The notes beneath the pieces are model-generated. The model was not told the origin of the DNA and did not search any database. It was given only the letters and a program-made list of their open reading frames with translations. From assembly GCA_002083565.1 (NCBI GenBank), contig MSXM01000006.1:1-16991 (forward strand): a DNA stretch of 16,991 nucleotides. Reading direction: 5' to 3'. Positions 1 to 7,858 of this stretch are shown one piece after another (the stretch's first letter is position 1; each line of letters begins with the position of its first letter). Position numbers and translations under genes: made by a program. Source of the stretch: Nitrospira sp. ST-bin4. Its GTDB lineage: Bacteria > Nitrospirota > Nitrospiria > Nitrospirales > Nitrospiraceae.

Positions 1-649
1 TCGGGCTGACCTTCGGAATAATCTTGAGACGTCCGGTGAGTTTGCCCCATACGTATTGAGCGACATCATTGAATTGCGTCAGAAATATGAGATACAGGAC
101 CAGCCCCGCGCCGCCGGCCACGGGGTTCTGCTCCTCGGACAGCACGAGGAAGAACGCGGCATGGCTGATGCTGAACACCATGACCATGAGGCCCCAATGC
201 AGCGTGCCTGCGGCACGCAGAAAGTCCTTCGTTTCGCCGATGATGACCATCCGCATCGGCAGGAAGAGAAATAGAAAGACAGGAATGAAGATGATGAACA
301 TGCCATACCATTCGAGATGGACCCAGTAATACTGGATCGGAATGGCGGCATAGGCCCAGAACAGCACGCGGCGATCGGCGCGTCTTGTCGGAATCAGCGA
401 GAAGTACTCTTTCAAGGCCAGAAAGCTGACGAAGGCAAAAAAGATGATTGAGGTCGTGCGGCTCAGGAGGATCGCGATGGAAAAAACCCCGACCATGATC
501 CACCAGGAATTGATGCGCTGGGACAGCTCGACGTAGGACTTTTCCGGGTGCTGCCGCTTGAGGATGAGAACGATAGTAGAGGCGAAAACTAACACGCCGA
601 CGATGCCGCCGAACCCGTACAGCACGGGAGGATGCAGGTGCGAGAACAT
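1..649 (-). CDS. ynbB: YnbB-like phosphatidate cytidylyltransferase (CdsA family), partial
   Basis: The gene runs off the left edge, so about 216 N-terminal codons of a family usually near 300 residues are visible. Translation starts MFSHLHPPVLYG and contains several hydrophobic membrane segments. It then reads FNDVAQYVWGKLTGR followed by IIPKVSP, the conserved entry to the CdsA active-site region (normally D/N-x-x-A-Y-x-x-G-K ... P-x-x-S-P-K-K). The CTP-dependent signature downstream is outside the window. Family role: makes CDP-diacylglycerol from phosphatidate and CTP in the inner membrane. The ATG at 649-647 overlaps the stop of the upstream ynbA-like gene (TGATG), and a GGAGG lies about 8 nt before it, so the two are translationally coupled. 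From memory, the pair, its order and residues such as SFLALKEY and SHAA match E. coli ynbA-ynbB, whose precise role is not settled. Confident for the family, fairly confident for the YnbB subgroup. Confidence 0.85.
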   Translation of the reverse strand, partial: MFSHLHPPVLYGFGGIVGVLVFASTIVLILKRQHPEKSYVELSQRINSWWIMVGVFSIAILLSRTTSIIFFAFVSFLALKEYFSLIPTRRADRRVLFWAYAAIPIQYYWVHLEWYGMFIIFIPVFLFLFLPMRMVIIGETKDFLRAAGTLHWGLMVMVFSISHAAFFLVLSEEQNPVAGGAGLVLYLIFLTQFNDVAQYVWGKLTGRLKIIPKVSP

Positions 650-1254
650 CAGGAGGCCTCCGCGAGGGCCAGGCGGGACCGGTTCAGAATTGTGAGCGCA
701 GACAATACTATTCCCATGCTTAACAGGGCTGTGCACCAGAAGCCGGGTGGCACGCCCAATCCCAGCAGCAACGTGATAAGTCCGAAGAGAAACGCCCGGT
801 CGCTCTTTCCCATCGGGCCGGCGTAGTTGCGGGCTGCGCCGATCTGGACGGCGACGATACCGGCCATTTCCACGATGATGCCGAGCGTCGTGAAACTCAC
901 CACGAGCAGGGCGTCAAGTCCCGATACCAGCGCCAGCGGCAAGTAGAGCGCGGCATCCGAAACCACATCGCCCAGTTCGTTCAGTACCGCGCCAAGGCGA
1001 CTCTTCATGTGGTGCTCGCGCGCCAGCATGCCATCAATCGCGTTGAGGGCCATGCGTACAAACAAGGCCAGCGGGACCAGCAGAAGGATGGACGGCTCGT
1101 GGGGTTTCCAGATAATGATGCTGCCGACGAAGGATGAAAGGGCGAGCGCAGCCAGGGTCACTTGGTTGGCCGTGATACGCGCTGAGGCCAATCCGTGCGT
1201 GAGCGGCCGGAGGAGGTTCTGAAAGGCCGGTTTCAGATCGTAGATGCTGGGCAT
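649..1254 (-). CDS. ynbA: YnbA-like CDP-alcohol phosphatidyltransferase
   Basis: A 201-aa integral membrane protein with several hydrophobic helices. It carries the CDP-alcohol phosphatidyltransferase signature at residues 71-96. The usual form is D-x2-D-G-x2-A-R-x8-G-x3-D-x3-D. Here it reads N71-A-I-D74-G75-M-L-A78-R79, then G88, N92 and D96, so the first and third aspartates are asparagines. As I recall it, E. coli YnbA has the same substitutions (ALNALDGMLARE, LNETGDVISD), so this looks like a subgroup trait and not decay. Family role: transfers the phosphatidyl group from CDP-diacylglycerol to an alcohol; which alcohol cannot be read from the sequence. The downstream ynbB-like gene would supply the CDP-diacylglycerol. 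The ATG at 1254-1252 has only a modest AGGGA about 12 nt upstream, and no strong promoter is visible. Confidence 0.88.
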   Translation of the reverse strand: MPSIYDLKPAFQNLLRPLTHGLASARITANQVTLAALALSSFVGSIIIWKPHEPSILLLVPLALFVRMALNAIDGMLAREHHMKSRLGAVLNELGDVVSDAALYLPLALVSGLDALLVVSFTTLGIIVEMAGIVAVQIGAARNYAGPMGKSDRAFLFGLITLLLGLGVPPGFWCTALLSMGIVLSALTILNRSRLALAEAS

Positions 1255-1563
1255 GATGAAACGAGTATCCCTGCTTGACGGTGCAAGCCTAGCAGGTTGC
1301 TTCGTAATACCAAGCTAAATCGCGCTTCTATGGACTCTGCGAGCCGTCCGACAAGGCGGCCCGGTGAACGTGGCAGTCGATCAGGGAGTTTTCTGTCATG
1401 CGTCAATGGTCATTGGTCGATCGTCCTTGGCCGACCGTGAGCTACTAGTTTCTCGGTTTATCCGGTTTGTCTGGTTTATTTGGTTGGTTGGAACCAATCC
1501 TTTTGAACGAGTACACCAAAGAAACAAGACAAACAAAATAAACCAAGTGAACAAGGAATTGTT
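1255..1563. other. Non-coding spacer between ynbA and the LplT-PlsC-Aas gene
   Basis: No supportable gene. A plus-strand open frame covers most of it but merges into an antisense frame of the fusion gene and has low-complexity composition. The spacer holds a short degenerate 7-bp tandem repeat (about 1395-1429) and copy 1 of a long hairpin repeat (about 1454-1570). Presumably it contains the ynbA promoter just upstream of 1254, but I find only weak hexamers. Confidence 0.6.
1395..1429. repeat. Degenerate 7-bp tandem repeat (GTCNNNN)
   Basis: Five consecutive heptamers start with GTC: GTCATGC, GTCAATG, GTCATTG, GTCGATC, GTCCTTG, followed by a degenerate sixth (GCCGACC). It lies just outside hairpin-repeat copy 1. 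The copy number is low and the match loose, so this may be decay of a dispersed repeat or chance. Confidence 0.4.
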
Positions 1564-1570
1564 TCACGCT
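1454..1570 (+). repeat. Hairpin-forming dispersed repeat, copy 1 (inverted relative to copy 2)
   Basis: This starts with a GGTTTAT/GGTTTGTCTGG-type arm, then a loop of roughly 25-30 nt containing CTTTTGAACGAGTAC. A roughly complementary arm follows (ACCAAAGAAACAAGACAAAC and onward), giving an imperfect stem of about 30 bp. Positions 1500-1545 are identical, in reverse complement, to 5109-5154. The similarity continues to about 1570, overlapping the stop codon of the fusion gene. Both copies sit directly 3' of a minus-strand gene, as REP-type elements and 3'-UTR hairpins often do. Confidence 0.8.
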
Positions 1571-4500
1571 TCACGCGAAGCGAGCCGTTCCATCGCAATG
1601 CGTTTGACGCTGCGCAGGTCGAGTTTCCCGGTGCCGAGGACCGGCAGGGCTTCGACTTTGACGAATTGGTTTCGTCCGGGGATGAAGAGGTTCGGCAATC
1701 CCTGTTCTGTAAGCTTGTTCAGAATATCCGGGAGGCGGGATTCGTCGAGCGTGTGCAAGACCGCAAGGCGTTCGCCTTTTTTCTCGTCCGGAATGCCGGT
1801 CACAGCGAAGACTTGCATGTCGGCGCCGGCCGCCTGTTGTAGCGCCTCCTCGACCTTGCCGTGAGGGACCATTTCGCCGCCGATTTTGGAGAAGCGTGAC
1901 AGCCGGTCGGTGATGGTCAGGAACCCGTCTTCATCCAGCTTGGCAATGTCGCCCGTAATGTACCAGCCATCGCGGATAGCGCTGGCTGTCAGGTCTTCAC
2001 GTCCCAGGTACCCCTGCATCACGTTGGGGCCTTTGACCAGCAGCATGCCGGGGGTGTCGGCGGGCAACGGGGCGAAGCTGTCGGGATCGACGATCTGCAC
2101 GGACACGCCCGGCAGCGGTTGGCCCACCGTCCCTCTCCGCGAAGCCGGTTGGAAGAATCCGGCAGCCCGGAAGTCCGGACAGTTGACGGCGATGACGGGG
2201 GCGCATTCGGTGACGCCGTATCCTTCGACCGGTGCGATGCCGAAATGATCTTCAAAGGCCTGTGCGAGCCGGGCCTGAAGCTTTTCAGCCCCGGTGACTA
2301 CCACGCGCAGGGAGCTGAATTGTTCCGGGGTGCAACGGCGTTGGTAGAGCTGGAGAAACGTCGGTGTCGTGACCAGAAAGGTGAGGCGATAGCGCTGCAC
2401 CAGATCGCCGATCGCCGTCACATCCAGGGGCGAGGGATGAAATACGATGCTCTGTCCGTTCAACGTCACCAGCCAGAAGACGAGATAGCCGAACGAATGG
2501 AAAAACGGCAGGATGCCGAGCACCCGCTCGTCCTGGTAGAGGTGGAGGACCTGGCTGGCGCCCTGCACATTGGCATCCACATTGAAATGGGAGAGCATCA
2601 CGCCCTTAGGGTCCCCGGTGCTCCCGCTGCTGAAAATAATAGTGGCGAGATCGTCCATGGTCAGCGGCTGCGTCTGGCCGCAGGCCCGCTCAATCAGCCT
2701 GGCCGGGGCGCAGAGGGCCAGCAGCGCGGCGGTGAGTTTCTGCCCTCTGCTGATGGTGCGGGCGATGTCTTCCAGCCAGAGGATCGATGGCCCGTCCGGC
2801 AACTCCAGCTTGGCCTTCTCGACGAACGCCCGGCTGGTGACGATGGTGCGAAGGCCGGCAAGCCTCACGGCGGCCTCGAGCCCCGATTTGCCCACGGTAT
2901 AGTTCAAATTCACGCTGGTCTTTCCGCAGAGCGGCGCCGCCACGTTGAGCAGGGCGCCGGCCACAGTTGGCGGGAGGAGGATGCCGACGTGTCGTTGATC
3001 GTTCCAATGCCGTCGAAGCGTTCTCGCGAGGACGATGGAGCCGATCAGGGCCTGGAGTGATGACACGTGTGGTCGGGTCTGGTCCGCCATGGCAAAGCGG
3101 AAGGGGTGCCGTCTCGCCGCATGGATGAATTCACGGTGGAGTGTCCGGCGTTCTGGTTTCCGCAGGCGCCAGGCTTCTTCGCCGAGCAGGCGAATGGCGT
3201 GGCGGAGTGCGTATGCCGATGTGTCGGACGGGAGCGGTGCGCCAAACGATATGGTCAGCGGATAGGGAATATGCGCAGGCCATTTTGTGAGGAACCGTCC
3301 TCGCTCGAAGCTGAAGATGCTGCCCCATACACGATCGAGGTGGACAGGGATCACGGGCACCGGACGTCCCTTGACGATCCGTTCAAAGCCGCGCCGGAAA
3401 GGCAGGAGTGTTCCGGTTCTGGAGATCTGACCTTCGGGGAAAATGCAGACGATCTCACCCTCATCGAGTGCTTGTCCTGCATTGCGTAGCGCGCGAAGAA
3501 TGTCGCGCAGGCTGCCGCCCGATGAAATCGGAATGACGCGCATCGTCGTCATGAGCCACTTGAACAGGGGGTGTGTGGCATAGGCGGTATCGACAATGAA
3601 TCGGACGGGGCGATCCACGGCAGCCATGAGCAAGAATCCATCGACAAACGACATGTGGTTCGGCACCAGCAGCGCGCCTCCGGTGTGCGGGACATGGTGC
3701 TGGCCGACCAGACGGAGGCGATAGATGGTACTGGTGAGGATCACCAGCGCCAAGCGGACGAGTGTGTCCGGCAACAACCAAATCACCCACATCATTCCGG
3801 TCATGGTCATGGCCGCGGTGGCCACGAAAATCCCGGACGTTGAGAGTCCGACATTCGCCAGTGATCCACCGGCGAGCGAGCCGAACAGAATACCGGTAAA
3901 AACACAGGTATTGGAAAAGGAGATGACAGCGCCGCGCCGGTCCGGCGGTGACTTCCATTGTAAGATCGCATTCAATGAGACAAAGATGAAGGCACTGGAA
4001 ATGCCGAGCGTCCCCATTATCAGGAATGTACCCGTCAAGGGAGGTGTCAGGATGCCAAGGAAGAGCAGAGAGAGGAAGACACCGATCGCGCCCAGCGGGA
4101 TTAGTCCGTACTCGACTCGGTTTCGCGAAATACGACCGACCAGCATCGCACCGATCGCGATCCCGACCGACAAGACAGTGAGCGGGAGGCCCGATGCGGC
4201 ATCAGACAGATGCAAGACGGCCTTGGCGTAGACGACGACGTTCTGCCCAAAGAGACTGGCGATCGTCCAAAAGAAGATTTCCATGGGAATGGCCATGCGC
4301 AAGAGTCGTTCGCTACGAATGGCTTCCCACGCGCAGCGGACTGTAGCGGGCACGCCGCCGGTCGAACGGGCAGGTGGAACTTGGGGAATGGTGAAGGCGG
4401 TGACAAGGCCAAGGACTGAGAGCGCAGTCAAAACGAGCGGGGCAAGCCAGGTTTGGTCTCCGGCGGTTTGCAAAAGAAACCCTCCGGCAGCCGTGCCTAA

Positions 4501-4950
4501 CAAGATCGCGGCGAAGGTCCACATTTCCAACAGGCCGTTGCCGGCGGCAAGACGTTCATGGGGAATCAATTCAGGAAGGATGCCGTATTTCGATGGACTG
4601 AACAGCGCACTATGCACGCCCATTCCGAAGAGCACGATCAGGGGCAGCACACCACCCGAGGGAGTTAACCAAAGGGCCACAGTGCCGGCCAGCATGAGCA
4701 GCACCTCCACAACTTTGATCGAGATGATGACGGTGCGTTTGCTGAGGCGATCGGCCAGCGTGCCGCCGACGAGCGACAGCAGGACCAGCGGCAAGGTGAA
4801 AATCATGAAGGCGATAGATGTTTGCGTCTGTGCCGCGGTTTCGAGTTCCGGGCCGGGCGTCATTCCGGCAGTCGCTTGCCGGATGGCCAGCAGGGCGACC
4901 ATCAGTTTCCAGGCGTTGTCGTTGAATGCGCCGCAAAACTGCGCGACCAA
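1564..4950 (-). CDS. LplT-PlsC-Aas fusion: lysophospholipid flippase / acyltransferase / acyl-ACP synthetase
   Basis: A protein of at least 1128 aa with three domains (numbering from the TTG at 4950). Residues about 1-400 are an MFS transporter with many membrane helices and the LplT-like start QFCGAFNDNAWK. Residues about 405-575 are a PlsC-type acyltransferase with NHMSFVD (the HX4D catalytic pair, ~430-436) and FPEGQISR (~503). Residues about 610-1128 are an AMP-forming acyl-ACP/acyl-CoA synthetase with P-loop IIFSSGSTGDPKG (~769), GYGVTECAP (~909), GWYITGD (~994) and catalytic Lys in LGTGKLD (~1103). E. coli splits these between LplT and Aas, which flip lysophospholipid inward and re-acylate it with ACP-activated fatty acid. 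Single-chain fusions of this type are known. Upstream codons encode HPLRGLL, typical of the family's true start, so translation probably begins earlier, at the ATT at 5004. It is flanked by inverted repeats and is likely functionally allied to ynbAB. Confidence 0.9.
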   Translation of the reverse strand: MVAQFCGAFNDNAWKLMVALLAIRQATAGMTPGPELETAAQTQTSIAFMIFTLPLVLLSLVGGTLADRLSKRTVIISIKVVEVLLMLAGTVALWLTPSGGVLPLIVLFGMGVHSALFSPSKYGILPELIPHERLAAGNGLLEMWTFAAILLGTAAGGFLLQTAGDQTWLAPLVLTALSVLGLVTAFTIPQVPPARSTGGVPATVRCAWEAIRSERLLRMAIPMEIFFWTIASLFGQNVVVYAKAVLHLSDAASGLPLTVLSVGIAIGAMLVGRISRNRVEYGLIPLGAIGVFLSLLFLGILTPPLTGTFLIMGTLGISSAFIFVSLNAILQWKSPPDRRGAVISFSNTCVFTGILFGSLAGGSLANVGLSTSGIFVATAAMTMTGMMWVIWLLPDTLVRLALVILTSTIYRLRLVGQHHVPHTGGALLVPNHMSFVDGFLLMAAVDRPVRFIVDTAYATHPLFKWLMTTMRVIPISSGGSLRDILRALRNAGQALDEGEIVCIFPEGQISRTGTLLPFRRGFERIVKGRPVPVIPVHLDRVWGSIFSFERGRFLTKWPAHIPYPLTISFGAPLPSDTSAYALRHAIRLLGEEAWRLRKPERRTLHREFIHAARRHPFRFAMADQTRPHVSSLQALIGSIVLARTLRRHWNDQRHVGILLPPTVAGALLNVAAPLCGKTSVNLNYTVGKSGLEAAVRLAGLRTIVTSRAFVEKAKLELPDGPSILWLEDIARTISRGQKLTAALLALCAPARLIERACGQTQPLTMDDLATIIFSSGSTGDPKGVMLSHFNVDANVQGASQVLHLYQDERVLGILPFFHSFGYLVFWLVTLNGQSIVFHPSPLDVTAIGDLVQRYRLTFLVTTPTFLQLYQRRCTPEQFSSLRVVVTGAEKLQARLAQAFEDHFGIAPVEGYGVTECAPVIAVNCPDFRAAGFFQPASRRGTVGQPLPGVSVQIVDPDSFAPLPADTPGMLLVKGPNVMQGYLGREDLTASAIRDGWYITGDIAKLDEDGFLTITDRLSRFSKIGGEMVPHGKVEEALQQAAGADMQVFAVTGIPDEKKGERLAVLHTLDESRLPDILNKLTEQGLPNLFIPGRNQFVKVEALPVLGTGKLDLRSVKRIAMERLASREA

Positions 4951-5001
4951 CAGGCCGCGGAGCGGGTGAGCCGACGATGCGGACTGGGTTTCGGTGAGTG
5001 G

Positions 5002-5016
5002 AATACGGCCTCCTCT
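5002..5016 (-). promoter_or_regulatory. Strong Shine-Dalgarno before an in-frame ATT: probable true start of the fusion gene
   Basis: On the minus strand AGAGGAGG (5016-5009) is followed 4 nt later by ATT (5004-5002), exactly 18 codons in frame upstream of the TTG at 4950. The frame is closed by TGA at 5055-5053. Between that stop and the TTG there is no ATG, GTG or other TTG, only a CTG at 4953. The intervening codons read IPLTETQSASSAHPLRGL, and the last residues match the usual beginning of this MFS family. The TTG itself has no Shine-Dalgarno. AUU starts are known for infC and pcnB in E. coli. The assignment here is an inference. Confidence 0.55.
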
Positions 5017-5083
5017 AAAACGGTCTGGTGCAGTGTGCCAGTCTTTGCGGTGTCAGGCAAATGCTTCTTGCAGTTGCTCGCAT

Positions 5084-5208
5084 AGCGTGAATTAATTCCT
5101 TGTTTATTTGGTTTATTTTGTTTGTCTTGTTTCTTTGGTGTACTCGTTCAAAAGAATTTATTCCGACCAACCAAATAGACCAGATCAACCAGACAAACCA
5201 GATAGACC
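5084..5208 (-). repeat. Hairpin-forming dispersed repeat, copy 2
   Basis: In reverse complement this matches copy 1 at 1454-1570. It has the same 46-bp core (5109-5154 here) and similar outer arms and edges (AACAAGGAATT then TTCACGCT). Its GGTYTATCTGG-type arm has one extra unit of about 10 bp. It begins about 25 nt after the stop of the histidine kinase gene, in the 3'-UTR of that operon, and lies upstream of the fusion gene. Confidence 0.8.
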
Positions 5209-5233
5209 TTGTTTGCTGACAGCGCCGGAAGGG

Positions 5234-6880
5234 TTAGGGTTGCGCGATGGGGATGGTAAACGAAAAACGGCTGCCTTCGCCGAGGACGCTTTCGACCCGG
5301 ATCGTCCCGCCGTGCAACTCAACCAGATTCTTGGCGATAGCCAGACCCAGCCCTGCCCCCCGCGCTTCTACGGGAGCGGACTCGCTCCAATAGAATTTAT
5401 CGAAGATCTTGTCCAATTCATGGGGAGGAATTCCACTCCCGCTATCGATGACGCACAGTTCGACAGCGTTACCACGCAACTGGCCTTCGATTCGAATGGT
5501 TCCTCCGTGGGGGGTAAACTTGATCGCGTTATGGATCAGATTGATCAAGATCCGGCTGAGCTTGTCGGCGTCTCCTTGGACCATCGGCAGTGCGGGATGA
5601 GGGCTTGTGCGAAGGGTAATGGATTTCTGGCGAGCCGCTGCGTGATAACTCTCTGCTATTTCTTCGGCCAGCTCAAGCAGCGGAACCGGGGCGAGATTCA
5701 ATTCCATCCGGCCTGCTTCTATTTTCGAGAGATCCAAGAGCTCATTGATCATCCGGGTCAACCGATCGATGTTGTGCTTGACCCGCTCCAGCGAGCGCGA
5801 CTGCTTTTCGGTCAGCGCGCCGGCGAGGCCGTCCAACAGGTTTTCCACATACCCTTTGATCGAAGTCATGGGCGTCCGCAACTCGTGCGACACGACGGAA
5901 ACGAACGCCGACTTGAGACGATCCAACTCTTTCAATTTGTCGTTGGCGGTTTGTAGTTCGCTGGTTCGCTGCTGGACCCGCTGTTCCAGTGTCCGGTTGA
6001 GTTGTTCGAGCTCCCGGTACGCCTGTGTTACCGCGTGATCCCGATCTTTGAGCGATTCGGTCATCTGGCTGAAGACCATCGTCAATTGGCCCACCTCGTC
6101 ATGTGTCGTCGGCGAGACCGATGCCGTCAGATCGCCGCCTGCCACCTGCTCGGCGACTCCGACCAGGCTTTTCAGCGGAGTCGTGATCCGACGTGTCAGC
6201 AGCACGGCTGCCAGGATGCCGCTGAAGATGACAACGATCGTGATGAGGACGACGTTGCCGACGGTCCGGCTCAGGGATTGATTCATCTTTTCCCCGGTCA
6301 AGCCGATCCGGACGACGCCGTAGAGCCGGGCGGATGATTCGGGCTGCGGATCTTCCATTTCCAAGGAAAGCAGGGGAAACGGAGCCTTGTTCTCGCTTCC
6401 GCGTCCAACCGGTACGGCAAAGTCGTAAACCGGCTCGCGCCTTCCACCGGCTTCGGCGATGAATGGCGTGATGGTGGGCTCGGGCGAGCCTGTTTCAGAG
6501 AGTGATGTGGTGAGTGCCTGATCCGGATAGATCCCGCGCTTGCTCTTGGCGGCCAATGGTTTGCCGTCGGGTCCGGTGAATACGACGTAGACGCTTTCTT
6601 CCACTTCCATGACCCCGTTGATCAGTTGTTCAAGGAGCACCCGGTCTTTGGCGACGAGGCCATACCGGGCGTTGTAGGCCAGGTTTTTGACCAGAATGCT
6701 GCCGGTGCCGATCAGCGAACGGGTCATGGAGTCGGACTGTTGCGTGATGAAGTACCAGCTCAGGCCGGAACAGACCGCGATAATGACCAGGCTGACGAAG
6801 AGGACGAATTTCGTTCTCAGACTGATAAATGCGGTGAGACGAACAGATTGGTTGCGGGTTGTCATGTTTGCCACAGTCAT
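5234..6880 (-). CDS. Membrane sensor histidine kinase (HAMP, HisKA, HATPase)
   Basis: 548 aa. Transmembrane helix 1 is at about 24-46, followed by a periplasmic sensor region (~47-205) with a predicted ligand-binding fold of unknown type. Helix 2 is at ~209-229, HAMP at ~230-283 (TTPLKSLVGVAEQVAGGDL), and a coiled-coil linker at ~284-322. The HisKA domain carries phospho-acceptor His332 in VVSHELRTPMTSIKG. The HATPase_c domain shows the N box (LINLIHNAIKF, ~446-456), G1 (DSGSGIP, ~479) and G2 (GAGLGLAIAK, ~508). All catalytic boxes are intact, so it should autophosphorylate. The start ATG at 6880 overlaps the stop of the upstream binding-protein gene (ATGA), implying translational coupling. 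It is the last gene of the operon with the stand-alone receiver, its likely partner. The N-terminal sensor could respond to the binding protein or to membrane state; the ligand is unknown. Confidence 0.93.
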   Translation of the reverse strand: MTVANMTTRNQSVRLTAFISLRTKFVLFVSLVIIAVCSGLSWYFITQQSDSMTRSLIGTGSILVKNLAYNARYGLVAKDRVLLEQLINGVMEVEESVYVVFTGPDGKPLAAKSKRGIYPDQALTTSLSETGSPEPTITPFIAEAGGRREPVYDFAVPVGRGSENKAPFPLLSLEMEDPQPESSARLYGVVRIGLTGEKMNQSLSRTVGNVVLITIVVIFSGILAAVLLTRRITTPLKSLVGVAEQVAGGDLTASVSPTTHDEVGQLTMVFSQMTESLKDRDHAVTQAYRELEQLNRTLEQRVQQRTSELQTANDKLKELDRLKSAFVSVVSHELRTPMTSIKGYVENLLDGLAGALTEKQSRSLERVKHNIDRLTRMINELLDLSKIEAGRMELNLAPVPLLELAEEIAESYHAAARQKSITLRTSPHPALPMVQGDADKLSRILINLIHNAIKFTPHGGTIRIEGQLRGNAVELCVIDSGSGIPPHELDKIFDKFYWSESAPVEARGAGLGLAIAKNLVELHGGTIRVESVLGEGSRFSFTIPIAQP

Positions 6881-7848
6881 CGCACTTCATCCGCCAGACT
6901 CAGGATGCCCGGCGGGATTGTGATTCCAAGATAGTCGGCGGTTCCCTGATTCAGCGCCATCCGGTGCTTTGGTAGAAATGTTTTGGAGGAGGGGACCGGC
7001 GACCCGGCGAGGATCGACTGTGCCAGATGGGCCGCCCCTCGTCCGACATCGGCTGAATCGATCCAGAAACTCATCAACGCGCCTTTGCGCACGAATTCAG
7101 GATCGAACCCGATGACAGGCACATGCCGTTCAAACGCGGCGGACAACAGAAAAGAGAAGGACTCTTCGGTCAAGACCGTGCTGTCTGCGGTCAGCCAGAG
7201 CGCGTCCACTTCGGAGAGGAGTTCCCGCAAGGCCATAGGGACTTGCTCCTCGGTTCTTACCTGCCGGTCGATAAGTGTGATCCCGAGTTGCCGCGCCTGG
7301 TGCGCCGCGTCGCTGGAGAATGGAGGGGTTTTGTCGGGATCGTACAGGTAACCGATCCGTTTGAGATTCGGCAGGACGGCTCGTAGGTGGGTGAGTTGCT
7401 GGCCGATCGGAAGAGTGGAGGCTACGCCGGCGATATTAGGGGCTTTGAGGTCATATTTCGCCGGATACAGGACCATACTGTGGATGATGGGGATGTCGAA
7501 CAGTTCGAGCCGCGCCGCGATCGCGGCCTTCGATCCCACCGCCAGCACGATATCCGCGCCGGACGCGCGTATTTTTGCGGCATATTTCCGCCCGACCTCT
7601 GCATCGCCCTTGAGATCGTATTCAATGAAGGTGGTCTCGCGCGGCATGGAAGATTTGAAGCCGCTGATCGCCTGATTGTAGGGGGCGATATTGGCCGATT
7701 TGAGAATGGCGACTTCATGGGCTTGGACGGGGAGAGGCGACCAGGCCGAATGGAGCAGGGCAAGCAGGCATGCGGCAGCGGACCGAAGGAGTGCAATGAG
7801 TGGGGCAGGGACGCGGGGTTGGCTGAGTGGATAGGGGATTTCCTGCAT
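6877..7848 (-). CDS. ABC-type periplasmic substrate-binding protein (ABC_sub_bind family)
   Basis: 323 aa. An N-terminal hydrophobic stretch (about 14-43, ending LPVQA before HEVAIL) looks like a Sec signal peptide. The rest resembles the uncharacterised ABC_sub_bind (TrpX-like) family: VAILKSANIAPYNQAISGFK, then VLAVGSKAAIAAR, VASTLPIGQQL, RIGYLYDP and DALWLTADSTVL in the order usual for the family. Members bind amino acids or other small ligands and normally sit beside a permease and an ATPase. Neither is present here: the gene lies 10 bp after the TonB-dependent receptor and overlaps the histidine kinase by 4 bp. A sensory role, delivering ligand occupancy to the kinase, is therefore plausible but inferred. 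The ATG at 7848 has AAGGGA upstream with suitable spacing. Ligand not predictable. Confidence 0.87.
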   Translation of the reverse strand: MQEIPYPLSQPRVPAPLIALLRSAAACLLALLHSAWSPLPVQAHEVAILKSANIAPYNQAISGFKSSMPRETTFIEYDLKGDAEVGRKYAAKIRASGADIVLAVGSKAAIAARLELFDIPIIHSMVLYPAKYDLKAPNIAGVASTLPIGQQLTHLRAVLPNLKRIGYLYDPDKTPPFSSDAAHQARQLGITLIDRQVRTEEQVPMALRELLSEVDALWLTADSTVLTEESFSFLLSAAFERHVPVIGFDPEFVRKGALMSFWIDSADVGRGAAHLAQSILAGSPVPSSKTFLPKHRMALNQGTADYLGITIPPGILSLADEVR

Positions 7849-7858
7849 GGGAGATCCC

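Noticed and set aside
2119..3060. 313-codon plus-strand open frame inside the fusion gene
   Set aside because: It lies entirely antisense to a gene with three intact, recognisable domains. Its translation has no family-like sequence and no ribosome site.
1454..5208. Flanking repeats as terminal inverted repeats of an insertion sequence
   Set aside because: No transposase lies between them, no target-site duplication is evident, and each copy is itself a hairpin; a dispersed 3'-UTR repeat explains them at least as well.
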